Counted from the stretch's first letter, positions 25,021-34,137 are shown. The stretch is DNA of 57,173 nt from Methylococcaceae bacterium (GCA_029937975.1 JAPYOW010000009.1:1-57173), one strand, 5' to 3'. Notes: generated by a model from the sequence alone, not told the origin. Numbers and translations are program-made.

Positions 25021-27165
25021 ATTATTTTAGAGCAAGAGACATTTGTTGGCCAAAAGGCTGAAAAGATTCTTAAATCTGTTTTTGGCTATGATAGTTTTAG
25101 GGGGCATCAACAGGAGATTATAGAAAACCTCATTCAAGGTCAGGATGCGTTGGTTCTAATGCCGACAGGTGGGGGTAAGTCATTATGCTATCAAATTCCT
25201 GCCATGAGTCGGCCGGGTGTCGGTATTGTTATCTCACCATTAATTGCCTTAATGCAGGATCAAGTCAGTGCCTTGCACGTATTAGGTGTCAAAGCGGCTT
25301 TCCTGAATTCAACATTATCCATGGATGAAGCGCGAGCAATTGAACAACAGTTGGTGCGCGATGAGCTGGATTTACTTTATATTGCTCCGGAACGATTGAC
25401 TTCAGCATGGACCTTATCATTATTTGAACGGATTCATATTGCTTTATTTGCCATAGATGAAGCGCATTGTGTGTCGCAGTGGGGACATGATTTTCGAGCG
25501 GATTATCTGCAATTATCGCTATTACACGAAAAATTCCCTGCAATTCCCCGGATTGCTTTAACGGCCACGGCTGATGAAAAGACCCGGGAAGAAATTATTC
25601 AACGACTGGATTTGGGTCGGGCGCAATCATTTATCAGTGGCTTTGATCGACCCAATATCCGTTATCGTATTGTGCAGAAACAGAATGCGAAACAGCAATT
25701 ACTCCATTTTATTCGGGCTGAACATGCGGGGGAAGCGGGCATTGTTTATTGTTTATCACGAAAAAAGGTTGAAGCGACTGCAAAATGGCTAGCTGAAAAA
25801 GGCATTAACGCATTACCTTATCATGCGCGTCTGGATCATCGGGTTAAACAAGAAAATCAGCATCGCTTTTTAATGGAAGAGGGTGTGGTTATTGTAGCTA
25901 CTATTGCTTTTGGAATGGGGATAGATAAACCGAATGTGCGTTTCGTAGCACATCTGGATTTGCCGAAAAGTATCGAAGGCTATTATCAGGAAACCGGGCG
26001 GGCAGGGCGTGATGGCGAAGCTGCGAATGCCTGGATGGCTTATGGTTTACAAGATGTGATTACCTTAAGACAAATGCTGGCAGGTTCTAATGCAGATGAG
26101 GCGCATAAGCGCACAGAATTTCATAAGCTGGAATCCATGTTAGCCCTGTGTGAGCTAGTCAGTTGTCGAAGACAGGCTTTATTAGCCTATTTTGGGGATG
26201 AGCTTGAGCAAGATTGTGGTAATTGTGACACCTGTCTGGAGCCGGTAGTGACCTGGGATGGTACCGTGGCGGCACAGCAAGCGTTGTCTTGTATTTATCG
26301 GACAGAGCAGCGTTTTGGGGTGAATTATTTGATTGATGTGTTGCTGGGTAAGTCTAACGAAAGAATAAAAAGTTTTGGGCATGATAAGCAGTCTACCTTT
26401 GCCATTGGTAAGGACCTTGAAGAAAAGCAATGGCGATCAGTATTTAGACAATTAGTGGCCAAAGGCTTTGTAACGATTGATTTTGAAGGGTATGGCGCGT
26501 TTAAACTGACGGAACAATGCCGGCCGATTTTACGCGGTGAGCAGTCATTAATGTTGCGTAAGGATGTTGCCATTGAGAAAGTGCGTGGCAAAAAGATGCA
26601 TAAAAAAGGGGGTGTTGCAGGACAGAATGTCCTTTTATGGGACGCATTGCGAGCTAAACGTCGGGAACTTGCAGATGCTCAGGATGTTCCTCCCTTTGTT
26701 ATTTTTCATGATGCAACGTTGATGGCTATGATGGATGAGAGGCCCGAGACGCTACAGCAAATGAGTTATATATCCGGTGTAGGTGAGAAAAAACTGGATC
26801 GCTATGGGGACGCTTTTCTGGCGGTTTTACAGTCAACTTCTGCCAGAGAGCGGTCTGATACGGCCACTGAATCCGTGGAATTATTCAGGCTAGGGCATAG
26901 CGTTGAGAAAATAGCAGCACAGAGGGAGTTAAAAGAACAGACGGTTTATACTCATTTATCACGAGCAATAGAAGAGGGCGGGATTCAATTAAATGAGGTG
27001 GTGGATTTGACGGCAGAGGAAATCCAGCTTATTGAAGAGGCGATAGTCCATATCCCGGATGAACAAGGCCGTGTTTTAAAGCCATTATTTGATTTTTTTG
27101 ATGCAACGTATAGTTATGGCGTATTACGTTGTGTGAGGGCCGGTTTTCTACATAAAACCGAGTAA
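25021..27165 (+). CDS. recQ: ATP-dependent DNA helicase RecQ
   Basis: About 714 aa, a 3'-to-5' helicase of recombination and repair. The N-terminal family motif 0 ([20 protein letters not shown]) lies upstream of the first ATG/GTG/TTG-type codon in frame, which is TTG 25150. An in-frame stop at 25015 leaves ATT 25021 or 25024 as the only sensible start, with GGGAG 6-9 bases before it. Later motifs: Walker [20 protein letters not shown] ([16 protein letters not shown]), motif [14 protein letters not shown], zinc cysteines ([17 protein letters not shown]), RQC, HRDC ([16 protein letters not shown]) and an extra C-terminal helix-turn-helix ([20 protein letters not shown]). A sequencing frameshift joining ATG 25008 is the alternative explanation. 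Confidence 0.9.
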   Translation: MILEQETFVGQKAEKILKSVFGYDSFRGHQQEIIENLIQGQDALVLMPTGGGKSLCYQIPAMSRPGVGIVISPLIALMQDQVSALHVLGVKAAFLNSTLSMDEARAIEQQLVRDELDLLYIAPERLTSAWTLSLFERIHIALFAIDEAHCVSQWGHDFRADYLQLSLLHEKFPAIPRIALTATADEKTREEIIQRLDLGRAQSFISGFDRPNIRYRIVQKQNAKQQLLHFIRAEHAGEAGIVYCLSRKKVEATAKWLAEKGINALPYHARLDHRVKQENQHRFLMEEGVVIVATIAFGMGIDKPNVRFVAHLDLPKSIEGYYQETGRAGRDGEAANAWMAYGLQDVITLRQMLAGSNADEAHKRTEFHKLESMLALCELVSCRRQALLAYFGDELEQDCGNCDTCLEPVVTWDGTVAAQQALSCIYRTEQRFGVNYLIDVLLGKSNERIKSFGHDKQSTFAIGKDLEEKQWRSVFRQLVAKGFVTIDFEGYGAFKLTEQCRPILRGEQSLMLRKDVAIEKVRGKKMHKKGGVAGQNVLLWDALRAKRRELADAQDVPPFVIFHDATLMAMMDERPETLQQMSYISGVGEKKLDRYGDAFLAVLQSTSARERSDTATESVELFRLGHSVEKIAAQRELKEQTVYTHLSRAIEEGGIQLNEVVDLTAEEIQLIEEAIVHIPDEQGRVLKPLFDFFDATYSYGVLRCVRAGFLHKTE

Positions 27166-27234
27166 CTGGATAGCTATCGTTCTCGGGAATTATCAACCTA
27201 AGGCATCGCCTGTTCTATGGATTTAATGCAGAGT

Positions 27235-27264
27235 GTAGAGCGGGCGGGTGTCCGTTCGCTCTAC
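27235..27264. repeat. Inverted repeat between convergent genes
   Basis: GTAGAGCG and CGCTCTAC form an 8-bp stem around GGCGGGTGTCCGTT. No T-run follows on either strand. Its position between convergent recQ and the EGKCG peptide gene suggests transcript end protection. Confidence 0.4.
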
Positions 27265-27363
27265 AGAAAACAATAATCAAACCGGTGTGCCGTATGAGCC
27301 GTGGTTTATCGCTGTGTTGATGCGTGTGCTGATTTCGGCAGCCGGGTGTTAAGCCGGAGGCTC

Positions 27364-27729
27364 TTATTTCATATCGGCACCGCACTTGCCTTCACCACAT
27401 TTGGCTTCTTGGCTTTTAGTGCTGCTGCTGTTGTTGTTTTTTGGCATAGGCTTGTTTCCTGCGCAATTGCCTTCCACTGTTTTTTCTTCGGCACCTTTCA
27501 TCATGCTAGAGCCGCATTTGCCCTCGCCACAGGCACCGTCTTTCATTTTGCTCGTATTTGTTGCATCTGATTTGGCTAATTGCATATAACCGTTAGATAA
27601 TTCAGACAGGGTAAACGGGTTTTCGGCAAAGTCTGTTGCTGTTTCTGCAATGACTGCTGTTGAAGCGAAGCTGGAAATTAGTGTAGTGCTGATAGCCAGG
27701 GCTAATGGTTTGTTGAATGGTTTTGCCAT
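27364..27729 (-). CDS. HvfA-like EGKCG-motif peptide precursor, orphan
   Basis: 121 aa from ATG 27729, preceded by AAAGGAAAATAAC; an upstream in-frame start is not needed. A Sec-type leader (LALAISTTLISSFASTAVIA) is followed by NPFTLSELSNGYMQLA, the conserved block of the HvfA family of secreted low-complexity proteins. The C-terminal half is Lys/Gly/Asn-rich with GACGEGKCG and AKCGEGKCG plus one CAG, five cysteines in all. In characterised systems EGKCG cysteines of such precursors are modified by DUF692 (MNIO) enzymes with a DUF2063 partner and serve copper handling. Neither partner is in this window. A copper role next to pmoCAB is inferred. Confidence 0.82.
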   Translation of the reverse strand: MAKPFNKPLALAISTTLISSFASTAVIAETATDFAENPFTLSELSNGYMQLAKSDATNTSKMKDGACGEGKCGSSMMKGAEEKTVEGNCAGNKPMPKNNNSSSTKSQEAKCGEGKCGADMK

Positions 27730-28060
27730 GTTATTTTCCTTTATTAAGAATGGGTTATTGCCCGTTGCTGTGGAGAAGGCCTGATATAAAAGAGTGATTT
27801 TTGACATAAATAGTATCATGTCAAAGGCTATGTGCGAAGAAATCGGTAATAACTTACATAACGCGTGTGAAAAACAGAAGATAAAAAAACTGCCAGCTCC
27901 CGAAATTATTTCAGGCGGGCTGTGAGCTTACTGCGTTAAGCTGAAAAATGTGGAGTGGGTGCTAAAAAAGGGGTAAAACGAATCGGCTGAGGATGAAAAA
28001 GTGAATGCTTAACAGGAGGGGGGGAGTGCTGAGTATTTAGTCAAAAACAGTCATTAATAA
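27730..28060. other. Intergenic stretch without a recognised gene
   Basis: Upstream region of the EGKCG peptide gene. Nothing firm beyond the ribosome binding site was seen. Confidence 0.4.
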
Positions 28061-28090
28061 AGGTCTTTCACCTGCAAAGGTGAAAGACCT
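28061..28090 (-). terminator. Strong hairpin terminator of the small membrane gene
   Basis: AGGTCTTTCACCT and AGGTGAAAGACCT pair perfectly over 13 bases with a 4-base loop, followed on the minus strand by TTTATTAATG and, shortly after, TTTTTG. It starts 9 bases beyond the stop codon. Confidence 0.8.
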
Positions 28091-28098
28091 ATAACAAC

Positions 28099-28284
28099 TT
28101 ATTCAGTGAAGTTGTTTTGGTATCTTGTAACACTTTGAAGTGCAGAAGCATTTTCTTCAATTGTTGTGTTACTACGCTCCCAATGCTCAGTTTCACGTTC
28201 TTTTAAAACTAAGATTAGAGAAATTGATACGATAGCTACACCAGCTACGATTTTGTTATAGTTACTTATGCCTTCATCAGCCAT
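28099..28284 (-). CDS. Small single-helix membrane protein, highly expressed
   Basis: 61 aa, family not recognised. A short polar N-terminus (MADEGISNYNK) precedes one hydrophobic helix (IVAGVAIVSISLILVL, about residues 12-27). A charged, helix-prone C-terminal half follows, ending RYQNNFTE. The ATG has the ribosome binding site TGAGGATTCTATA. Codon choice is unlike most neighbours and like pmoCAB: Asn is AAC in five of six, Gln only CAA, Val only GTA/GTT, Arg mainly CGT. With a consensus promoter, a hairpin-rich leader and a perfect terminator, it is a monocistronic, strongly expressed gene. An accessory membrane peptide is plausible; its partner is unknown. Confidence 0.88.
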   Translation of the reverse strand: MADEGISNYNKIVAGVAIVSISLILVLKERETEHWERSNTTIEENASALQSVTRYQNNFTE

Positions 28285-28322
28285 TATAGAATCCTCAGTA
28301 TATTTTTAAAATTATTTTATGT

Positions 28323-28365
28323 CTCCCTTTTTACAGGGAGGCAACTTAATGATTAATCAAGTTGC
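28323..28365 (-). promoter_or_regulatory. Two leader hairpins of the small membrane gene
   Basis: In transcript order: GCAACTT-loop-AAGTTGC (28365 to 28341, 7 bp), then CTCCC-loop-GGGAG (28340 to 28323, 5 bp). They sit between the predicted promoter and the ATG, in a leader of about 110 bases. Such 5' hairpins commonly stabilise abundant mRNAs. Confidence 0.55.
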
Positions 28366-28403
28366 ATGTCGAGTGAATAATTATTTTTGTTCGACGGGTG
28401 TAT

Positions 28404-28432
28404 TTTAAACATATCTTAAGGACAAGTGTCAA
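28404..28432 (-). promoter_or_regulatory. Sigma-70 promoter of the small membrane gene
   Basis: TTGACA (28427-28432) and TTTAAA (28404-28409) are 17 bases apart on the minus strand. The -35 is a perfect consensus. The A/T-rich flanks include an up-element-like run of A on the upstream side (28437-28450). Confidence 0.6.
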
Positions 28433-28701
28433 AACTATTATTTTTTTTTTGTGCTATAGGTTTTTTTTTGTTGCTTTATACGTGTTTTTGGGGGAGGGAT
28501 TTCAATCATAATGAAGCAATAAAAAATATTTAATTTAGTATAATTGGTCTTTTAAACAAAGATTTATACTGTGTGTCTTAAACGCTGGAGATGAGTCCGG
28601 TGGATAAAAAATAAGTTTAATGATAAAACGTTAGTAATTGGGATGCAACCGCCGGCTGTATCTGAAGAATTAGCAATTAAAAAATAAAGCAAGGGTGTGA
28701 T

Positions 28702-29562
28702 GTGCGAATTTTAAAAATAAAAGTACTTTGTTTATGCTTGATTTGCATTCAACTGAGTGGTTGTGGTCTGTTTATTTCAAATGTGACGCAAGAGTTTGGT
28801 GATAATTTAACGCAGGCGCTACTGAATCATAATGATCCGGAAACCATTGCCAGTGCCATGCCTTCTTTTCTTTTATTATTGGAAACAATGCTCATTAATG
28901 ATCCGGAAAATGAAGCACTACTGTCTTCTGCATCCTCTATGTATGGGGCATACATAGGTTTTTTACATAAGGAAACAGGGAGAGAGCGAGTTTTAAGTAA
29001 TAAAGCCATGGCTTATGCTTTGCGCTCAGTTTGTATTCATCATGATTCTCTTTGTCGGCTGAATGAACAACAATATGATCAGTTTGAACAAAGTATTAAA
29101 CAAACGGATAAGGATGATATTGATGCGCTTTATACTTTGGGTACAGCATGGGCTTTATGGATTCAGAAAAATAAATCAGATTGGAATGCGATTGCGCAGT
29201 TGGCTCAGGTGAAAGCGATTATGTTGCGTATTACGGCATTAGACAAAGGCTATAAAAAAGGTAATGCATTCGCTTATTTAGGTGTGTTAGAAACTATTCT
29301 ACCCCCTGCTTTAGGCGGAGACCCCGAACGAGGGAAGCAGTATTTTGAAACGGCAATGGCTCTTTCTGAAGGAAAAAATTTAATGGTAAAAGTTCTTTTT
29401 GCAGAACAGTACGCTCGAATGATGTTTGATCGTGAATTGCATGATCAATTACTGCATGCTGTCGTTAATGCAACATTGGAAGAGCCGGGCTTAACATTGC
29501 TTAATACCCTGGCTCAAAAGCAGGCAAAGGATTTGTTAACATCTGCTGATGACTATTTTTAA
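28702..29562 (+). CDS. TRAP-transporter TatT-type lipoprotein
   Basis: 286 aa from GTG 28702 (ribosome binding site AAGGGTGTGAT). Lipobox LSGC at Cys21. The mature protein is almost all helical and matches the TatT (T-component) family known from Treponema Tp0956: periplasmic TPR-like repeats form a ring that works with a TRAP substrate-binding protein (LLETMLINDPENEALLSS, YGAYIGFLHKETGRERV, LGVLETILPPALGGDPERG). The substrate-binding protein follows 89 bases downstream. The membrane Q/M subunits are not in the window. Confidence 0.85.
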   Translation: MRILKIKVLCLCLICIQLSGCGLFISNVTQEFGDNLTQALLNHNDPETIASAMPSFLLLLETMLINDPENEALLSSASSMYGAYIGFLHKETGRERVLSNKAMAYALRSVCIHHDSLCRLNEQQYDQFEQSIKQTDKDDIDALYTLGTAWALWIQKNKSDWNAIAQLAQVKAIMLRITALDKGYKKGNAFAYLGVLETILPPALGGDPERGKQYFETAMALSEGKNLMVKVLFAEQYARMMFDRELHDQLLHAVVNATLEEPGLTLLNTLAQKQAKDLLTSADDYF

Positions 29563-29651
29563 ATCAACGCCATCAGCTGTATACTCCGCACGGTCATGTT
29601 TTCATGGGTTGCTGTGGAATTTGTAATCACTAAAAATAATCTAAAATAATA

Positions 29652-30671
29652 ATGTTAAAACAGATAATTGCGATACTTACCCTATCGTTTTTAAGTTATG
29701 GTTCAGTTCAGGCATATACTTTTAAAATCGCCACCTTGTCAACCGATGGTTCAGTCTGGATGGAGAAAATGCGGGCAGGTGCAGAGGAAATCAGTCAAAA
29801 GACAGATAGCCGAGTGAATTTTAAGTTTTACCCTGGTGGTGTGATGGGAGGCGATAAAAATGTGTTAAGGAAAATACGGTTTGGCCAGTTACAGGGGGCT
29901 GCCCTTCCCAGTGCTGGATTGACGGGGATTTATCCTGATATCCAATTGTATAATCTGATTGTTAAGTTCCAGAGCATGAGTGAGATTGATTATGTACGTG
30001 AACAAATGGATGATCAACTCCTTGTGGGCCTCGAAAAAAAAGGGCTGGTTGCCTTCGGTTTTTCTGAAATAGGGCTGGCTTACACAATGTCTACTACTCC
30101 TGTGCATAACATTACGGATTTACAGCAGCTAAAGTCATGGGTGCCTGAGAATAATAAAATTGCAATACAGGCATATAAGGCATTGTCAATCTCGCCGATA
30201 CCGCTTCCTTTGAGAGATGTGTTGATGGGCTTGCAAACGGGTATGATTACGTCTGTTGCTGGAACGCCTACAGGAGCCATTGCGCTGCAGTGGCATACTA
30301 AAATAAAGTATGTGACCGATTCTCCGCTGTCTTATATTTTTGGTGTTTTTTTTCTGGATAAAAAAGCATTTAATAAGATTTCCAAAGCGGATCAGTTGGT
30401 GGTAAGAGAGGTGATGGCGAAAACCGTGAATGAAGTCGATAAGCAAAGTCGCCAGGATAATGTTAACGCAGTGTTGGCGTTAAAAAAACTAGGGGTGGAG
30501 TTTATCGATGTAGAAGATGCAGCGGCAAATGAATTGAAAGCGGTCATGGAATCGGCGAATCAGGAGATTGTAAGCAAGAGCGGCTTATCGAGTCGTTTAG
30601 TTGAAATGCTCGATAAGTATTTGGCGGCGTTTCGCGCACAATCCAGCAGAATAGAAAGCGTGGGTCTTTAA
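29652..30671 (+). CDS. TRAP-transporter substrate-binding protein (DctP/TatP)
   Basis: 339 aa. Signal peptide MLKQIIAILTLSFLSYGSVQA. The mature part is a DctP-family binding protein: FKIATLSTDGSVWMEKMRA, FKFYPGGVMGGDKNVLRKIRF, then domain 2 with LQQLKSWVP, LSISPIPLPLRDVLMGLQTG and YVTDSPLSYIFGVFFLD. It would bind an organic anion in the periplasm; the ligand is not predictable. Paired with a TatT-like lipoprotein, but the DctQ/DctM permease genes are absent nearby. Confidence 0.9.
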   Translation: MLKQIIAILTLSFLSYGSVQAYTFKIATLSTDGSVWMEKMRAGAEEISQKTDSRVNFKFYPGGVMGGDKNVLRKIRFGQLQGAALPSAGLTGIYPDIQLYNLIVKFQSMSEIDYVREQMDDQLLVGLEKKGLVAFGFSEIGLAYTMSTTPVHNITDLQQLKSWVPENNKIAIQAYKALSISPIPLPLRDVLMGLQTGMITSVAGTPTGAIALQWHTKIKYVTDSPLSYIFGVFFLDKKAFNKISKADQLVVREVMAKTVNEVDKQSRQDNVNAVLALKKLGVEFIDVEDAAANELKAVMESANQEIVSKSGLSSRLVEMLDKYLAAFRAQSSRIESVGL

Positions 30672-30788
30672 ATGACTTTCAGGTTGACTGTGTTTAGGCG
30701 TCAACTGTCATGCTCTCGTGCAAATCCGGCTCTGTTTTGTGTCTGTTTTACATGCATTTAGACTTTTAATGGTAATGGCTGCCCGCTC

Positions 30789-31553
30789 ATGATTATTGTT
30801 ATCTCACCCTCAAAAACGCTAGACTTTTCGGCTAATCCTTTTCATACGCATACACTGCCAAGGCAGCTGGATAATAGCCAGGAATTGATTGATACTGTTA
30901 AACAATTCAGTGTTGGAGAATTAGCCGATCTGATGAAGCTCAGTGAAAAACTCAGTCAGCTCAATTGGCAACGGTATCGTGATTTCAAGCGTCCTTTTAC
31001 ACTGGATAATTCAAAACAGGCTTTGTTGTCTTTTAAAGGTGATGTCTATGGCGGTATAGACGCGGATAATTATTCGGCAGATGATTTTGCTTTTGCACAA
31101 AAACATTTAAGAATACTCTCCGGTTTATATGGCGCGTTACGGCCACTTGATTTAATCCAGCCTTATCGTTTAGAAATGGGAACTCGGCTAGCCAACAACA
31201 ACGGCAAAAACCTATATGAATTTTGGGGTGATCAAGTCACTGAGTTAATCAATAAGGATCTTGAAAACCAAGAAACACCACTACTGATTAATCTGGCTTC
31301 AAATGAATATTTTAAAGTGATTAAGCCTAAGGTTCTGCAGGTTCCTGTGTTGACATTGAATTTCAAAGAAAACAAAGCGGGCGTGTATAAAACTATCGGG
31401 ATTCACGCGAAGCGTGCCCGAGGGTTGATGACTGATTTTATGATTAAAAATCGGGTAACGGATGCAAACCAGATTAAAGCATTTAGCGACTCTGAATATG
31501 TCTTTAATGAAGGCTTGTCATCAGAAAAAGAATGGGTTTTTAGTCGAGGCTAG
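30789..31553 (+). CDS. yaaA: Peroxide stress protein YaaA
   Basis: 254 aa, the usual length of the YaaA (DUF328) family, which limits iron-driven oxidative damage during peroxide stress in E. coli. Motifs: MIIVISPSKTLDFSAN, FKGDVYGGIDADNYSADDF, HLRILSGLYGALRPLDLIQP, YRLEMGTRLAN, LINLASNEYFKVI. It looks complete and monocistronic. Its biochemical activity is nucleic-acid binding in the known member. Confidence 0.95.
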   Translation: MIIVISPSKTLDFSANPFHTHTLPRQLDNSQELIDTVKQFSVGELADLMKLSEKLSQLNWQRYRDFKRPFTLDNSKQALLSFKGDVYGGIDADNYSADDFAFAQKHLRILSGLYGALRPLDLIQPYRLEMGTRLANNNGKNLYEFWGDQVTELINKDLENQETPLLINLASNEYFKVIKPKVLQVPVLTLNFKENKAGVYKTIGIHAKRARGLMTDFMIKNRVTDANQIKAFSDSEYVFNEGLSSEKEWVFSRG

Positions 31554-31758
31554 CATGTGTCACGGATATTGAATCCTGTTTTCAGCAGGTTTTGACCTTA
31601 GGTCATTAGCGGAGCTTATGGCTATGGATTATCAAAACAGTGAAGTTTATATGCTGCGACAATGGAGTTCCGAAGGTGCTGGATAAGGGAATGGGTTGAC
31701 CATTTTCTCTGGTAAGTCTATCTATCAATAGAGCCACATCCCTGCGTTCTGATGATGA

Positions 31759-32199
31759 TTAAAGTGTTCTTAAAGTATGAAATTTATATTCAGTTTGCAG
31801 GCAATGATCCAGCCATTTTTGTAGAAAATAATTTAATCGCCATTTGTAATTCATTATTTCAACGCTTTGAGCGGGGTTTTTATAAATTTTTGACACATCA
31901 TTTCTGGCATGGTCTTTTAAAACCTCCGCCATACTTGCATCGAGGTAAATCCGGATTTTTACGGCAGGAGCGATAAACTTTTCCAAGTGGGTGTCAAAGC
32001 GATGACTAAGTTCAACGGTGAGTGTGTGTTTTGACCTGTCAATGATCTTCAGATAAAGCGTGGGTTTACTCGCTGTTTCGCCGGTAGCATGAGAGTGAAA
32101 AGTGCATAACTCAGGGATTAAGCAAAAGAGTTTTTGGTAATTAGATTCGCAGAGCTTCTCTAAACAATGTGAGGTATTGACGGGTTGCAGCAAACTCAT
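31759..32199 (-). CDS. DUF1249 family protein (YqiB-like)
   Basis: 146 aa, close to E. coli YqiB (140). Family signature: ESNYQKLFCLIPEL near the N-terminus and the C-terminal MNYKWRLNYFLQKWLDHCL. Function unknown across the family. It starts 5 bases after queD, so these are one operon with the PilZ gene upstream. Confidence 0.88.
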   Translation of the reverse strand: MSLLQPVNTSHCLEKLCESNYQKLFCLIPELCTFHSHATGETASKPTLYLKIIDRSKHTLTVELSHRFDTHLEKFIAPAVKIRIYLDASMAEVLKDHARNDVSKIYKNPAQSVEIMNYKWRLNYFLQKWLDHCLQTEYKFHTLRTL

Positions 32200-32204
32200 C
32201 GTTG

Positions 32205-32606
32205 TTATTCCCGATAGCTAGCGTTGGCGCTGGCTGTTTCCCATAAAACGACTTGATCTACATCTAAGCCTTCTTGTTTTAAATGTTGGTATATCATCTT
32301 ACTGAGTACTTCTGCTGTGGGGTGTTCTTCAATAGCCAGAAAGCGTTCGTTTTGTGCGATAAGAAGCGGGATGATGGGATCGTCTTTATGAACGATGAAG
32401 TTATGATCAAGATGTTGGTCGATATAGGACATTACACACGCTTTAAGATCAGAAAAATCACAAACCATGCTTTGTTCATCGAGGTTTTCCCGGGTGATTG
32501 AGATAGAAGCTTTAACGCTATGACCGTGGAGGTTTTTGCATTTGCCTTGGTGATTCATCAATCGATGGCCATAGCAGAAATAAACTTCTTTAGTGATTGT
32601 GTGCAT
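32205..32606 (-). CDS. queD: 6-carboxytetrahydropterin synthase QueD family
   Basis: 133 aa, the PTPS/QueD fold. It makes 6-carboxy-tetrahydropterin in the pathway to queuosine and other deazapurines. Zinc ligands: His14 (YGHRLMNH) and His27/His29 (KNLHGHSVKAS). Catalytic Cys23 lies in GKCKNLHGH. VCDFSDLKACV and HNFIVHKDDPI match QueD. The C-terminal VVLWETASANASYRE is the substrate-anchoring Glu motif. PTPS-like pterin enzymes are the alternative. Co-directional with the PilZ gene upstream (28-base gap). Confidence 0.92.
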   Translation of the reverse strand: MHTITKEVYFCYGHRLMNHQGKCKNLHGHSVKASISITRENLDEQSMVCDFSDLKACVMSYIDQHLDHNFIVHKDDPIIPLLIAQNERFLAIEEHPTAEVLSKMIYQHLKQEGLDVDQVVLWETASANASYRE

Positions 32607-32634
32607 AATTCAGGTTAAACATTTAAATGTGGTG

Positions 32635-32928
32635 TTACTTAAGGCTTTTAATAGTTGCTGCTACTTCAAAAGTACCATCTTCTCGCGGATTACTTCTGAC
32701 CACCTGGATAAAAGCAGTCATAGGCGGTATGGCAGAATTTTGAGGAAGCAGTTTGATTTCCATTGCCAGGCCAGCAGCATAGGCAGATTCTGTGGTAAAC
32801 GAGACACCAGCTCCACTTAAGGAGGTGCATCGGCCGGTATTTATGGTGTCAGAATCAGCCATTTTATAGGTGATTTCGCAGTCAACATCCATTCGAATAT
32901 AGTCACGTTTTTCATCATAATCCAGCAT
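32635..32928 (-). CDS. PilZ-domain protein
   Basis: 97 aa, one PilZ domain: the arginine motif KRDYIRMDVD near the N-terminus and the second motif in CTSLSGAGVSFTTE, which departs from the consensus DxSxxG by having Leu-Ser-Gly-Ala-Gly. Cyclic-di-GMP binding is therefore probable but not certain. The ATG is preceded by GAGGAAATATAT. Downstream queD and DUF1249 share orientation. Confidence 0.85.
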   Translation of the reverse strand: MLDYDEKRDYIRMDVDCEITYKMADSDTINTGRCTSLSGAGVSFTTESAYAAGLAMEIKLLPQNSAIPPMTAFIQVVRSNPREDGTFEVAATIKSLK

Positions 32929-33123
32929 ATATATTTCCTCGTTAATTTAAGAAAGAGGGTAGCAGAATTTGCAACAAACGAAGTGTACTATAAAAAAAAT
33001 AAAAAATACTATGATTTGTCACACTATCAATTAGCATGAAGCATTATATAACTGACTAAGCCCTGTTTTTTGTGTAGAATTTATCGGTTTTTAAGGCGCT
33101 CGCCGTTATCATTGGGTAAAAAT

Positions 33124-34137
33124 ATGAGTAAAAGAATTGTTCTTACAGGTATTACTACAACAGGTACGCCTCATTTAGGAAATTACGCAGGTGCCATACG
33201 CCCGGCAATAGAAGCAAGTAAAGATGCGGATGTTAAGCCATTTTATTTTCTGGCAGATTATCATGCCCTGATCAAATGTCAGGAACCGTTAAGGGTTAGG
33301 CGTTCAAGTCTGGAAATTGCAGCAACCTGGTTAGCGCTTGGGCTGGATACCTCTAATGCGGTTTTTTACCGGCAGTCAGATATTCCGGAAATACCTGAAT
33401 TATGCTGGATGTTGTCCTGTGTGACGGCAAAAGGTTTGATGAACAGGTCACATGCATACAAGGCATCTGTTGCTGAAAATGAGGCGGCAGGTGGAAATGA
33501 TCCGGACAAAGGTATCAATATGGGGTTATTTAGTTACCCCGTGTTAATGGCGGCAGATATGCTGATGTTTAAAGCAAATAAAGTGCCTGTAGGGAAAGAT
33601 CAGATTCAGCATATAGAAATGGCGCGCGATATCGCCTCACGTTTTAATCATATTTATGGTGAGCATTTTGCTATTCCTGAAGCAGTTATCGATGATAATT
33701 CAGCGACTATTTTAGGGATGGATGGTCGTAAAATGAGTAAGAGTTATAACAATACTATTCCATTGTTTGAAACGGAGAAAAAGTTTAAAAAATTAATTAA
33801 TAAAATCAAGACTAATTCGTTAGAACCTGGGGAACCTAAAGAGACTGAAGGCTGTACGTTGTTTGGCATTTACCAGGCGTTTTCTACGGAGTCAGAAGTC
33901 GCTGAGATACGTCAGCGCTATGCGGAAGGTATTGCCTGGGGTGAAATGAAAAAAACATTGTTTGAGAAGATTAATGAAGAAATCACCCCTGCCAGAGAGC
34001 GCTATGTAGCATTGATGGAAGCACCTGAGCATATTGAAGAGCAGCTACAAGAAGGAGCGCGCAAAGCACGACAAATCAGTGTGCCATTTATGCAAGAAAT
34101 ACGAGAGGCAGTGGGGATTTCACGGATAGCGATATAA
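33124..34137 (+). CDS. trpS: Tryptophanyl-tRNA synthetase
   Basis: 337 aa from ATG 33124 (MSKRIVLTGITTTGTPHLG); an 18-codon upstream extension lacks a ribosome binding site. Class I synthetase charging tRNA-Trp. The HIGH-equivalent is TGTPHLGNYAGA; KMSKS lies in GMDGRKMSKSYNN. GLFSYPVLMAADMLMFKA is the Trp-pocket segment. Complete. rapA follows 41 bases downstream on the same strand. Confidence 0.96.
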   Translation: MSKRIVLTGITTTGTPHLGNYAGAIRPAIEASKDADVKPFYFLADYHALIKCQEPLRVRRSSLEIAATWLALGLDTSNAVFYRQSDIPEIPELCWMLSCVTAKGLMNRSHAYKASVAENEAAGGNDPDKGINMGLFSYPVLMAADMLMFKANKVPVGKDQIQHIEMARDIASRFNHIYGEHFAIPEAVIDDNSATILGMDGRKMSKSYNNTIPLFETEKKFKKLINKIKTNSLEPGEPKETEGCTLFGIYQAFSTESEVAEIRQRYAEGIAWGEMKKTLFEKINEEITPARERYVALMEAPEHIEEQLQEGARKARQISVPFMQEIREAVGISRIAI

